IMG/VR virus record: IMGVR_UViG_3300024517_000067
Location: 1-33,095 of that record
Length of the DNA stretch: 33,095 nucleotides
Origin: a virus
Direction: 5' to 3' (one strand)
Position numbers and translations under genes: made by a program. Below are positions 24,650 to 31,882 of this stretch, piece after piece; the first letter of the stretch is position 1, and every line of letters starts with the position of its first letter. The notes beneath the pieces are model-generated. The model saw only the letters and a list, made by a program, of their open reading frames with translations, had not been told where the DNA came from and made no database searches.

Positions 24650-25021
24650 ATGCGCCCAGACCTGAAATGGCAGACAGAAGCAGCTTGCAGAGGCATGGAG
24701 ACAGCGCTTTTCTTTCCAGCTCCAGGGCAGATAGTCCCAGCCGAAGTGACAGCAGTGTGCGCCACATGCCCAGTGCGCGCACAATGCTCCACACACGCAG
24801 TCCGATTTGGCGAGTACGGCTATTGGGGTGGCTCCAGCTCGCAGCAGCGCAGACGGGTGCGCAGCCGGCACACCATCACAGCCACACGGCTGACAGTGCA
24901 GACAGCGATCACCAACCCAGACTTATCCACCAAACCAGCCGAAGTGCGCAGACGCGCCAACAGGCGCCGCAACGCAGAGCAAACAGACAGACGCCAAAAC
25001 GGCGACAGCGAAACACGGTGA
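24650..25021 (+). CDS. WhiB-family iron-sulfur regulator 3
   Basis: A 123-residue protein with Cys13, Cys37, Cys40 and Cys46 and the turn GYWGG (57-61). It is clearly more diverged from regulators 1 and 2 than they are from each other. The tail (about 65-123) is long and strongly basic (RRRVRSRH, RRRANRRRN), which may bind DNA or RNA. ATG 24650 directly follows the previous stop. Retention of all four cysteines argues that it still carries a cluster. Confidence 0.9.
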   Translation: MRPDLKWQTEAACRGMETALFFPAPGQIVPAEVTAVCATCPVRAQCSTHAVRFGEYGYWGGSSSQQRRRVRSRHTITATRLTVQTAITNPDLSTKPAEVRRRANRRRNAEQTDRRQNGDSETR

Positions 25022-25025
25022 CCCA

Positions 25026-25343
25026 GTGACCAATCCCAGCAAACAGAAAGGCGACCGCGGTGAGCGTGCAGTGGTCGCATGGCTGTCCACGTTTCGCGGG
25101 TTTCTCGCAGAGCGCGTCAAAGCTGGCAGAGCGATAGACGGCGGAGACATCGTGTGGCCAGACTCGCCATGGCTGCTAGATGTGAAAGACCAGCGGCGCT
25201 GGATGGTGCCGGCATGGTTCGCAGAAGTAGAAGACGAAGCCACCCAGCAAGATTTGCAGCCGCTGCTGATACTGAAACGACCAGGGCAGACAGACCCAGG
25301 GCGATGGCTTGCCATCGTCCGACTGGAAGACCTCGAGCTGTAA
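25026..25343 (+). CDS. Holliday-junction-resolvase-like PD-(D/E)XK nuclease
   Basis: A 105-residue protein matching the small Hjc/VRR-type nuclease pattern: KQKGDRGERAVVAWL (Glu13 region), AIDGGDIVW (Asp41) and WLLDVKDQRR (Asp52, Lys54). These place the acid-x-lysine core in the right order. Such enzymes cut branched DNA during recombination or before packaging. GTG 25026 follows shortly after the third WhiB-like gene. The next gene is a second nuclease of the same fold, so together they form a DNA processing pair. Confidence 0.8.
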   Translation: MTNPSKQKGDRGERAVVAWLSTFRGFLAERVKAGRAIDGGDIVWPDSPWLLDVKDQRRWMVPAWFAEVEDEATQQDLQPLLILKRPGQTDPGRWLAIVRLEDLEL

Positions 25344-25353
25344 CCCAACCCAC

Positions 25354-25359
25354 AGAAAG
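25354..25359 (+). promoter_or_regulatory. AGAAAG ribosome-binding element
   Basis: AGAAAG within CACAGAAAGACAC lies 14 bases before ATG 25374. AGAAAG can pair with the extreme 3' end (CUUUCU) of actinobacterial 16S rRNA, next to the usual anti-Shine-Dalgarno bases. The same motif recurs before several starts in this half of the genome. Confidence 0.5.
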
Positions 25360-25373
25360 ACACACCTAAACCC

Positions 25374-26990
25374 ATGCCTATAGACCCAGAACTGTTTAGA
25401 ACCACCCACTACAAAGCGCGCAGATACATCGACCTGCAACCAGCGTGCGACATCGCAGACCCAACAGGCGCCAAAGAGAAACTGATTAACGTCACCACTC
25501 TGGCAAAAGCCATCGGCTCGCAATCCTTTTGGGGGCGTGTCGGCAACACATCGGCGCCACTGGACGCTGTGCGAACAGCGGACTACGCCAGAGACAACTG
25601 GGAACTACTCAGCGACATGCGCTCTGATGAACGCCACGAAATGCTTGCACTGTCCGCTGGCCGCGATCTTGCGCGGGCAGCCAGCCGCGGGACAGCAGTG
25701 CACGCCATGATTGAATCGCTACTAGGTGGAGCTCCACCCATGCTGCTGGAAGACGAAGCGGCAGAGTATCTGAAAGTGGCAGAAGATGTGGCCGCAGACT
25801 TCGCTGACCAGGTGACAGTGCAAGAGTTCGTTGCATTCAACCGCTCGCAGAGCCACACACCGTATGGCGGCACTGGTGACGCCATGGGCGCCAACCTGAT
25901 AATCGACTGGAAGACACGCGGACCGCGAGCCAAACACGGCGCATATGAGAAGGAAGTGGCGCAGTTGGGTTTGCTGTCACTGTGCGGCTACTACTTCGCA
26001 GAAGACGCAGACGGTGCACCGCACCGCGTGCAGATGCCAGTTGCACCAGAGCTGATGGTGGTCAGCATCAAACCAGACAGTTACGAAGTGTTCCCAGTGG
26101 ACCTGCACGGCGCCCGCGCCGCGGCAGAAGCAGCCATAGAAACATATGAAACGAAACGCAACGGTGAACGCGTTGGCCGCGCCGCTGTCGGCGCATCCAC
26201 ACTGGTACCAGTGGTTCGTGAGACTGTGCCAGTGGCGACCATCATGGACGCCAAACCAGCGGCATCTGCCGGCGCTGGCGCCGCTGCTGTCAGTGTCACA
26301 GTTGACCCACCATCAGCCGACAGTCTCGCATGGTTCATGGGCCGATACGACGCAGCACTAGCAGCCGGCGCCACCAGAAAAGAAATGGCAGCAGCATGGC
26401 CGCACGGTGTGGCAGGCCCAAAGAACGCAGACCAGTGGAGTGGCGCAGACTACGCGTCAGCGGTGCGCGCATTGGAAACGGTAGAAGCAGTGCACCAAAT
26501 GCCATTTGAGACTCCAGACCCAGCCACACCACCAGTCGAACCGCGCAACCCGTGGCCGATTACACCCACCACCACACCGATGCCACTGCACAACCCAGAA
26601 GACAGCGGCACCATCACAGCAGACGCAGCAGAAGTGGACGCACTCAGACACCACTACAACACAGACCTAAACGACGGGATAAGAGACACACTGACCCGCT
26701 GGCAGACAGAAGCCAATCAGGCTGGGCGCCCATGGCACATGGGCAAACAACCAGTTGGCCAGCGGCGCTTCTCAGTGGCACGCGCAGCCATAACTGTCGC
26801 ATCGCAAACACTCGACGATGAGATTGCCCGCGGCTGGGTCGCCCTGGTGCTAGGCGAAGTGGCCATAGACGGCCACGGCGTTGGCCCACTTCTAGGGTCA
26901 CTCACCATCTCAGAAGCAGACCGACTGACAGAGCTCGCAGCGCTGCCCACATACGCGGCAGCAATCGCAGCAGCCGCTGCCGACGCATGA
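25374..26990 (+). CDS. Cas4/RecB-like exonuclease with extra C-terminal region
   Basis: A 538-residue protein. Residues 1 to about 260 have the PD-(D/E)XK exonuclease motifs in order: RGTAVH (His110), GGTGDA (Asp169), IIDWKT (Asp178, Lys180) and QLGLLSLCGYY (about 197-207). Such enzymes degrade a strand for recombination or replication. Residues about 310-538 are an added region with Pro/Thr-rich linkers and a helical end (about 430-538) I do not recognise. It overlaps the next gene by ATGA. It probably works with the likely single-strand-binding protein and primase downstream. Confidence 0.85.
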   Translation: MPIDPELFRTTHYKARRYIDLQPACDIADPTGAKEKLINVTTLAKAIGSQSFWGRVGNTSAPLDAVRTADYARDNWELLSDMRSDERHEMLALSAGRDLARAASRGTAVHAMIESLLGGAPPMLLEDEAAEYLKVAEDVAADFADQVTVQEFVAFNRSQSHTPYGGTGDAMGANLIIDWKTRGPRAKHGAYEKEVAQLGLLSLCGYYFAEDADGAPHRVQMPVAPELMVVSIKPDSYEVFPVDLHGARAAAEAAIETYETKRNGERVGRAAVGASTLVPVVRETVPVATIMDAKPAASAGAGAAAVSVTVDPPSADSLAWFMGRYDAALAAGATRKEMAAAWPHGVAGPKNADQWSGADYASAVRALETVEAVHQMPFETPDPATPPVEPRNPWPITPTTTPMPLHNPEDSGTITADAAEVDALRHHYNTDLNDGIRDTLTRWQTEANQAGRPWHMGKQPVGQRRFSVARAAITVASQTLDDEIARGWVALVLGEVAIDGHGVGPLLGSLTISEADRLTELAALPTYAAAIAAAAADA

Positions 26991-27211
26991 ACAGTCCAAC
27001 GCAGCTACCGCTGGAACTGTCGCACAAGCTCACACCGACGGGCTACCGCCTAGAAGAACGCTCAACGCGACGTAACACCAACTATCTAATCGCTGTGCGC
27101 GAACACGGCGACCCATCTGCCGGCATCGCATCCATTCATATCGCTGTGCTCACAGATGGCGATGACCGTCTGCCGCTTATCGACACATATCACCGCGACG
27201 CCGAAGCATGA
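26987..27211 (+). CDS. Small alpha/beta protein, unknown function
   Basis: A 74-residue protein coupled by ATGA overlaps to the exonuclease gene before it and the next gene after it. It has a basic centre (LEERSTRRNTNYLIAVREHG) and a beta-like stretch (IASIHIAVLTD). No motif is recognised. The tight coupling to DNA-processing genes suggests a helper of replication or recombination. Confidence 0.6.
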   Translation: MNSPTQLPLELSHKLTPTGYRLEERSTRRNTNYLIAVREHGDPSAGIASIHIAVLTDGDDRLPLIDTYHRDAEA

Positions 27212-27873
27212 ACAGCCACGGCAACAACGCCATGAACGCTGCCGCAGCCGCCAAAGACGCTGCGCTAAACGATCACCCAAAACAGAAAGACAACACAATG
27301 CCAATAGAGATACCAGACACATCAACAGGCGAAGGTCACCCAGTGGTCAACGCCAGAGCCATAGGTCAAACATTCACTGGCTACCTGTGTGGCGAACCGC
27401 TCACCAGAGGCCGCCAAGGTCCAGACGGTGACCCAGTGCTAAAGCCAAACGGGCAGCCAGCCAAAGAGCTGGTTGTGACACTCATCGCCGGCCCAGGCTC
27501 CACCATGGTCACAGGCACAGTCGCGACACCCACACCGATAACAGCCGGCGAAACAGTGCGACTCATTCTGCGTGGTGGCGGTTTCGCTGAGTGGATCACA
27601 GCCAAGAGTGCCGGCCCCAAACCGCTGCAAGTGGGCGACTGTGTAACCATGAACTGTGACCGGGCGGTGATATACACCACAGGCGGATCACCTAAGACTG
27701 TGACCACGCCAGCAGAAGTGGACGCAGCACCACGCGGCACACAGATAGGGCACTACTCCAGCATCACAATTGAGCGCTCAACAGATGACGCCATGACGCT
27801 GGCCGCTGAGAATGCGTACCGCGCTTCTGCCGCCATCACACTGGAATCAGACGCAGACGTAGAAGCGTTCTAG
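27208..27873 (+). CDS. Possible single-stranded-DNA-binding protein
   Basis: A 221-residue protein (191 if ATG 27298 is used). From residue 31 it is beta-rich with an OB-fold-like alternation (FTGYLCGEPL, ELVVTLIAGPG, TVRLILRGGGFAEWI) and an acidic end. Position between an exonuclease and a primase/helicase fits an ssDNA-binding role, but I see no firm signature. Start choice is open: ATG 27208 is coupled by ATGA overlap and the first 30 codons look coding, while ATG 27298 has AGAAAG eight bases upstream. Both may be used. Confidence 0.6.
   Translation: MNSHGNNAMNAAAAAKDAALNDHPKQKDNTMPIEIPDTSTGEGHPVVNARAIGQTFTGYLCGEPLTRGRQGPDGDPVLKPNGQPAKELVVTLIAGPGSTMVTGTVATPTPITAGETVRLILRGGGFAEWITAKSAGPKPLQVGDCVTMNCDRAVIYTTGGSPKTVTTPAEVDAAPRGTQIGHYSSITIERSTDDAMTLAAENAYRASAAITLESDADVEAF
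27284..27289 (+). promoter_or_regulatory. AGAAAG ribosome-binding element before internal start
   Basis: AGAAAG in AACAGAAAGACAAC lies eight bases before ATG 27298, an ideal spacing. It supports an internal or main start at 27298 inside the longer frame beginning at 27208. Confidence 0.5.
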
Positions 27874-27880
27874 CAGCGCA

Positions 27881-29905
27881 GTGACTGCGCCCATGCCCAA
27901 CCACATCACACCATCGGCGGCAGCGTTGCAATACGCTGCCGCCGGCTGGCGTGTCATACCCATCAAACCTGGCGCCAAATATCCGCAACTCCCGAAGTGG
28001 CAGAAAGTGGCGACCACAGACCACGCAGTAATCACAGCATGGTACGCAGGCCTATACCGCGGGCACGGCGTTGGCATCGCCACAGGCGCAGAGTCTGGCG
28101 TGTTCGCTTTAGACGTAGACGACATGGCAGTGCTCGCAGAACTAGAAGCACAACATGGCACACTGCCAGACACAGCCACAACGGTCACAGGCAGTGGTGG
28201 ACGCCACCACCTATTCATCTACCCGACAGACGGCAGAGAAGTCACCAACGCCAACCAGCTCCCAGCCGGCATAGATGTCCGCGGTGACGGCGGTCAGATA
28301 GTAGCGCCACCCACCATCCACCCAAACGGCACACCATACGAATGGCTGAACGACTCCAGAACACCATGCGCAGCGCCAGAGTGGCTGCTGGAGCTCACAC
28401 AAGAACCACCCCGCCCAATACCATTGGCACCAGATAGGACAGCTCTAAACGCCACACACGGCGTGTCGTCTGTAGATGAGTGGTCACAAGCCACAGACTG
28501 GGCCGAACTACTAGGCGCCGACGGCTGGCAATACCATCACAGCGACCGCACTGGCGAACGCTACTGGACGCGACCAGGTAAGCCACTCAGAGAAGGACCG
28601 TCAGCCACCACAGAACACAAAGGCGACGGCGGTCTAAAAGTGTTCACCAGCTCACTGGCACACTGGGGACTCACAGAAGGTGAGTCATATTCTAAACACG
28701 GCTATCTGGCCACAGTGCACCACTCAGGCGACTACAAAGCAGCAGCAGCAGAACTGCGTGCAGACGGATGGGGTGCACAGCAGACAGCCACACAGAGCTC
28801 CACACAGCCAGCCACACCAGCCGGCACTGCACCACACCCAGACAGCGGCGAAGACATAGAGCTGCGCCAGCCATGGCCCATCACAAATCTGGCGGCAGTC
28901 ATCGCAGACGGCTGGCACCCACCAACACCCACCATGCTGCAACGCACAGACGGCATGGCACTCATATACCCAGGCCGATACAACACACTCAGCGGTGAAC
29001 CTGGTTGCGGCAAAACGTGGGTGGCGCTCTGGTGCATCGCAGAACAAATCAGCGCCGGCCACAACGTTGCAGTGGTCGATTACGAAGACACACCAGGAGC
29101 GCTAATAAATCGCCTCACGCTGCTGGGTGTGACCACAGACGACATCGCCAACCATGTCACATATATAGACCCAGCGGCGCCCATCACAAACCGTGGTGCC
29201 ATCACAGACGCCGGCGAACAGGCGTTGCACCAGCTCGCAGACATCACAGACTTGGCGCTGGTTGTTATTGACTCAGTGGGCGAGTCGCTCGCGGCAGAAG
29301 CATTCTCACCCAACGACGATGACGATGTAGCGAGATGGGTGCGCCACCTGCCACGCTCCATCGCACACAACACAGGCGCCGCAGTGTTCGGCCTAGACCA
29401 TGTGACCAAATCGTTAGAGACACGCGGCCAGTGGGCGATAGGCAGCCAACGCAAACTGGCAGCAGTAGACGGCGCCGCGTACACAATCACAGCCGGCATA
29501 GCACCCACCAAAACAGAAGACGGCCGGCTGACTGTACGCACAGCCAAAGACCGCCACGGCACCCACCAGCGCACCCACATAGCCGCAGAGATAGAAGTAA
29601 ACAACACACTCACAGGCGCAGTCGCAGTCCTAGTGAAACCACCAGAAGACCCGACAGTGACAGGGCACAGCATCTACCAGCAGCGCATCATGCAAGCAGT
29701 AGAAGACAACGGCGGCGACATCAGTGGCAAAGAGATGGTCACAGACGTAGACGGCAAAGCCGACCACATACGCGTTGCGCGTGACGAGCTGATTGCCAAC
29801 GGGCAACTGATAAGGCGACAACGATCAGGTAAAGGTGGCGGCTGGCTGTACTCCATGCCGGCACCACTGTCATATGATCCCAACCAGAAAGACACCAACC
29901 AATGA
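27881..29905 (+). CDS. Primase-polymerase/helicase fusion (Prim-Pol plus RepA-like ATPase)
   Basis: A 674-residue replication protein. Residues about 10-170 are a bifunctional Prim-Pol domain (ALDVDD near 76-81, GSGGRHH at 104-110, and IDVRGDGGQIVAPPTIHPNG at 131-150). About 190-300 is a linker domain with WQYHHSDRTGERYW. About 330-590 is a RecA-type ATPase with Walker A GEPGCGKT (372-379), DYED (400-403) and Walker B LVVIDS (460-465). The last 70 residues look like a winged helix. It can prime and unwind at the origin near 31.9 kb. GTG 27881 or ATG 27893 may start it. Confidence 0.88.
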   Translation: MTAPMPNHITPSAAALQYAAAGWRVIPIKPGAKYPQLPKWQKVATTDHAVITAWYAGLYRGHGVGIATGAESGVFALDVDDMAVLAELEAQHGTLPDTATTVTGSGGRHHLFIYPTDGREVTNANQLPAGIDVRGDGGQIVAPPTIHPNGTPYEWLNDSRTPCAAPEWLLELTQEPPRPIPLAPDRTALNATHGVSSVDEWSQATDWAELLGADGWQYHHSDRTGERYWTRPGKPLREGPSATTEHKGDGGLKVFTSSLAHWGLTEGESYSKHGYLATVHHSGDYKAAAAELRADGWGAQQTATQSSTQPATPAGTAPHPDSGEDIELRQPWPITNLAAVIADGWHPPTPTMLQRTDGMALIYPGRYNTLSGEPGCGKTWVALWCIAEQISAGHNVAVVDYEDTPGALINRLTLLGVTTDDIANHVTYIDPAAPITNRGAITDAGEQALHQLADITDLALVVIDSVGESLAAEAFSPNDDDDVARWVRHLPRSIAHNTGAAVFGLDHVTKSLETRGQWAIGSQRKLAAVDGAAYTITAGIAPTKTEDGRLTVRTAKDRHGTHQRTHIAAEIEVNNTLTGAVAVLVKPPEDPTVTGHSIYQQRIMQAVEDNGGDISGKEMVTDVDGKADHIRVARDELIANGQLIRRQRSGKGGGWLYSMPAPLSYDPNQKDTNQ

Positions 29906-30333
29906 ACACCAAACTGAAAATCACACTCGCAGCCACCATCGCTGCGCTCACACTCGCCACAGCGTGCGGTGAGCTCGACGGCATCGGCGCACCACCATCA
30001 GATAGCTGGCCAGAGTGGGCTGCTAACAACCCGCTCGCCGGCAGCTACATGGAAGAACTGGGCTACATCACAGGCTCTGCCGCTGGCGTAGACACGCCAT
30101 CAGAAATGATGCGAGTGTGCGCAGAGCTGGGCAGAGTGTCAGAGCTGATGCTTAAACAGCCCAACAGCCCAGACGGTGAATGGCACAAAGTGGCAGACAA
30201 TTTCAATCGGTCAGCAGACCACTGCACCGCCGGCGATTTCAACGCTGCCACACCACTGATGACAGCCGGCACCCAACACCTGGACCAGATGAACGCCAAC
30301 ATGGAAACAGTGCTAGACGGCGGCACACCATGA
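29902..30333 (+). CDS. Small lipoprotein, possible superinfection-exclusion factor
   Basis: A 143-residue protein with a lipoprotein signal peptide (MNTKLK, hydrophobic core, lipobox ATAC with Cys22) and a mostly helical mature part with Trp and Cys residues. AGAAAG lies at 29886-29891, ten bases before ATG 29902. The start overlaps the primase stop. Small phage lipoproteins often block later infections or modify the host surface. No enzyme motif is visible. Confidence 0.72.
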   Translation: MNTKLKITLAATIAALTLATACGELDGIGAPPSDSWPEWAANNPLAGSYMEELGYITGSAAGVDTPSEMMRVCAELGRVSELMLKQPNSPDGEWHKVADNFNRSADHCTAGDFNAATPLMTAGTQHLDQMNANMETVLDGGTP

Positions 30334-30533
30334 AACCATGCCCGCTCTGTTTCGGCACAGGAGCTCAACCACCAGGAGTGACAGACGCCATGGCAGACCG
30401 CAACGAAATAATCCAATGGCTCACCAACGCGTGCGCAGACGCAGACATACCAGTACCCATCAACCACAAACTGATCCCACTACTAGAAGCCATCTCAGAC
30501 CCAACCATCAGTTACGAACAGAAAGACAACTAA
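30330..30533 (+). CDS. Small CxxC zinc-knuckle-like protein
   Basis: A 67-residue protein starting by ATGA overlap with the lipoprotein gene. It opens with KPCPLCFGTG, a CxxCxGxG motif like one arm of a DnaJ-type zinc ribbon, then a helical stretch (NEIIQWLTNACADADIPVP). Its C-terminus, ISDPTISYEQKDN, is encoded by a direct repeat that recurs 200 bases downstream. Function is unknown; a single CxxC pair may bind zinc as a dimer. Confidence 0.62.
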   Translation: MKPCPLCFGTGAQPPGVTDAMADRNEIIQWLTNACADADIPVPINHKLIPLLEAISDPTISYEQKDN

Positions 30534-30538
30534 CCATG
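30487..30538 (+). repeat. Direct repeat copy 1 (gene end plus ribosome site)
   Basis: A 52-base segment from AAGCCATCTCAGACCC to TAACCATG. It encodes the end of the zinc-knuckle-like protein and carries AGAAAG (30520-30525) ten bases before ATG 30536. It matches 30688-30740 nearly perfectly, with one inserted base and one substitution. Confidence 0.85.
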
Positions 30539-30646
30539 CTCAACAGGATCGGGTCGTTGACGGTCGCCAAAGCAGCCATCTTGGTATTGGCCGCGATCCA
30601 AGCAACGCTTATCGCGTTCTGGTTACTGACTGGGCAACTGACATGA
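30536..30646 (+). CDS. 36-residue single-span membrane microprotein
   Basis: ATG 30536 is ten bases after AGAAAG. The peptide has a short polar start (MLNRIGSLTVAK) and one hydrophobic helix (AAILVLAAIQATLIAFWLL). Its stop overlaps the next ATG. Base use is richer in G and T than in the C/A-rich neighbours, suggesting separate origin. It lies between the two direct repeats, so recombination could remove it. Function is unknown. Confidence 0.6.
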   Translation: MLNRIGSLTVAKAAILVLAAIQATLIAFWLLTGQLT

Positions 30647-30735
30647 GCACACTAGAACCAGAATCAGGGTACGCACTCGACCGAGACAAGCCATCTCAGA
30701 CCCAACCATCAAGCTACGAACAGAAAGACAACTAA
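30643..30735 (+). CDS. 30-residue peptide ending in repeated SYEQKDN tail
   Basis: A short frame starting by ATGA overlap (ATG 30643) and ending at TAA 30733-30735 inside repeat copy 2. Its end, SSYEQKDN, matches the end of the zinc-knuckle-like protein (ISYEQKDN). In copy 2 an extra base brings this tail back into frame after an upstream frame difference. It may be a leftover of duplication or a translated coupling peptide for the GH16-like gene. Confidence 0.4.
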   Translation: MSTLEPESGYALDRDKPSQTQPSSYEQKDN

Positions 30736-30740
30736 CCATG
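30688..30740 (+). repeat. Direct repeat copy 2 (ribosome site of the GH16-like gene)
   Basis: A 53-base copy of 30487-30538. It contains AGAAAG (30722-30727) ten bases before ATG 30738. One extra base and one substitution near 30712-30714 distinguish it. The two copies are 201-202 bases apart. Confidence 0.85.
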
Positions 30741-31751
30741 GACGCAGAAACAGAAGCCGAACATCTAGCAGCCATCAGCAGAGCCATCGCAGAATACGGT
30801 GACAGCCTCGTGGCAGACGCATACGAATACGCAGACAACAGAGAAACAGATGTGCTCAGAGTCATAGAGAACCTGGTGGTTGATGAGGCACGCATCAGAA
30901 CAGACCAGATACTCGCACTCACAAACCGCATCAACGACCTGCAAGCAATCGTCACAGACAGACTGCTAACCACCCAACTACTAACAGCAGCCACACTCAC
31001 ACCCACCAGCGAGCTCTGGACCGCATACGGCCCAGGCGTCAACGAAACCTACGGCAGCGGCAACAACAGCCACCACCGCCACGACCCACAAATGGTGCAA
31101 TGGGGACACAACACAGCCACACTCCTCGCAGCCAAAGTAGACGGCGAATACCTATCTGGCGCCATCTCCACCAGAGAAGCACCCAACGGCACAGGCTTCT
31201 ACGGAATACCCGCAGACGCATACGGCATCAACTTCTGGTTTGACCTCGAGCTCTCCGACTACAACCACGCAGTCTGGCCATCAGTGTGGCTGCGCGGCGA
31301 AGGTGGCAGCAGTGAATCAGAGATAGATGTCATGGAGGGATTTTTTGCACAAGTGCTGCCAGAACACATCACACAAACACTCCACCACCACGGCAGCAAA
31401 GCCGGCAAGTCATGGCCCCATCCAGCAGTCCCAATGCGCTTCTCAGTCGCAGCACTCATCACCAAAGAACCAGCCGGCGGTCTACGCATCAGACTCAGCT
31501 ACGCAGCACCAGGCGACGACCACACAGCCACAGTGGACCAGACCGTGGACCTGCCACAGGACTACACATGGGACATCATCGCCCAGCAACAGATAGGTGG
31601 TAACTGGGTGGGCGACCCAACGAAACCATACACAGGGCTACTCCAGAACGGGCAGCCTGGTGTGCACCCCAATGCCATCACAGAGTGGGACGGTTCAGTG
31701 TCCACACTCACGCTCCACAACATTGGTGTGGCAGTAGTAAACGCCAGCTAA
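30738..31751 (+). CDS. GH16-like glycoside hydrolase with helical N-terminus
   Basis: A 337-residue protein. Residues 1 to about 80 are helical and coiled-coil-like (ARIRTDQILALTNRINDLQA). Residues about 90-337 resemble family 16 glucanases: AVWPSVWLRGEGGSSESEIDVMEGF has the E-x-D-x-x-E core (Glu195 nucleophile, Asp197, Glu200 acid/base), and GINFWFDLELSDYN precedes it as a sandwich strand. Such enzymes cut beta-1,3, beta-1,4 or galactan-type polysaccharides; the substrate is not evident. There is no signal peptide. It could be a virion depolymerase with a coiled-coil stalk placed outside the tail operon, or an enzyme released at lysis. Confidence 0.8.
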   Translation: MDAETEAEHLAAISRAIAEYGDSLVADAYEYADNRETDVLRVIENLVVDEARIRTDQILALTNRINDLQAIVTDRLLTTQLLTAATLTPTSELWTAYGPGVNETYGSGNNSHHRHDPQMVQWGHNTATLLAAKVDGEYLSGAISTREAPNGTGFYGIPADAYGINFWFDLELSDYNHAVWPSVWLRGEGGSSESEIDVMEGFFAQVLPEHITQTLHHHGSKAGKSWPHPAVPMRFSVAALITKEPAGGLRIRLSYAAPGDDHTATVDQTVDLPQDYTWDIIAQQQIGGNWVGDPTKPYTGLLQNGQPGVHPNAITEWDGSVSTLTLHNIGVAVVNAS

Positions 31752-31760
31752 TGCCAGACA

Positions 31761-31796
31761 GTTATCCACAGGGTTATCCACAGGGTTATCCACAGG
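31761..31796 (+). repeat. DnaA-box array 1 (three boxes)
   Basis: TTATCCACA, the consensus DnaA box, occurs at 31762-31770, 31774-31782 and 31786-31794, all in one orientation with a 12-bp period (unit GTTATCCACAGG). Confidence 0.9.
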
Positions 31797-31830
31797 AACA
31801 TGGACCCAAACACTTGACAGGCCATGATAA

Positions 31831-31865
31831 GGTGGTCCCGCAGTCTTCAAGACGCAGGGACCACC
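31831..31865. repeat. 35-bp imperfect palindrome in origin
   Basis: Outer arms GGTGGTCCC (31831-31839) and GGGACCACC (31857-31865) are perfectly complementary. Inside, GTCTT-C-AAGAC forms a second stem, separated from the first by 3-base mismatched patches. The outer arm contains the GGGACCA iteron core in both orientations, so it may bind the same protein as a dimer. Confidence 0.7.
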
Positions 31866-31882
31866 ATTACATCTGGTGGCGC

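Noticed and set aside
31814-31819. TTGACA as a -35 promoter box in the origin
   Set aside because: No -10-like hexamer lies 16-18 bases downstream. The resemblance to the L5-type stoperator (CTTGACA then KCCACC) also fails after the first eight bases.
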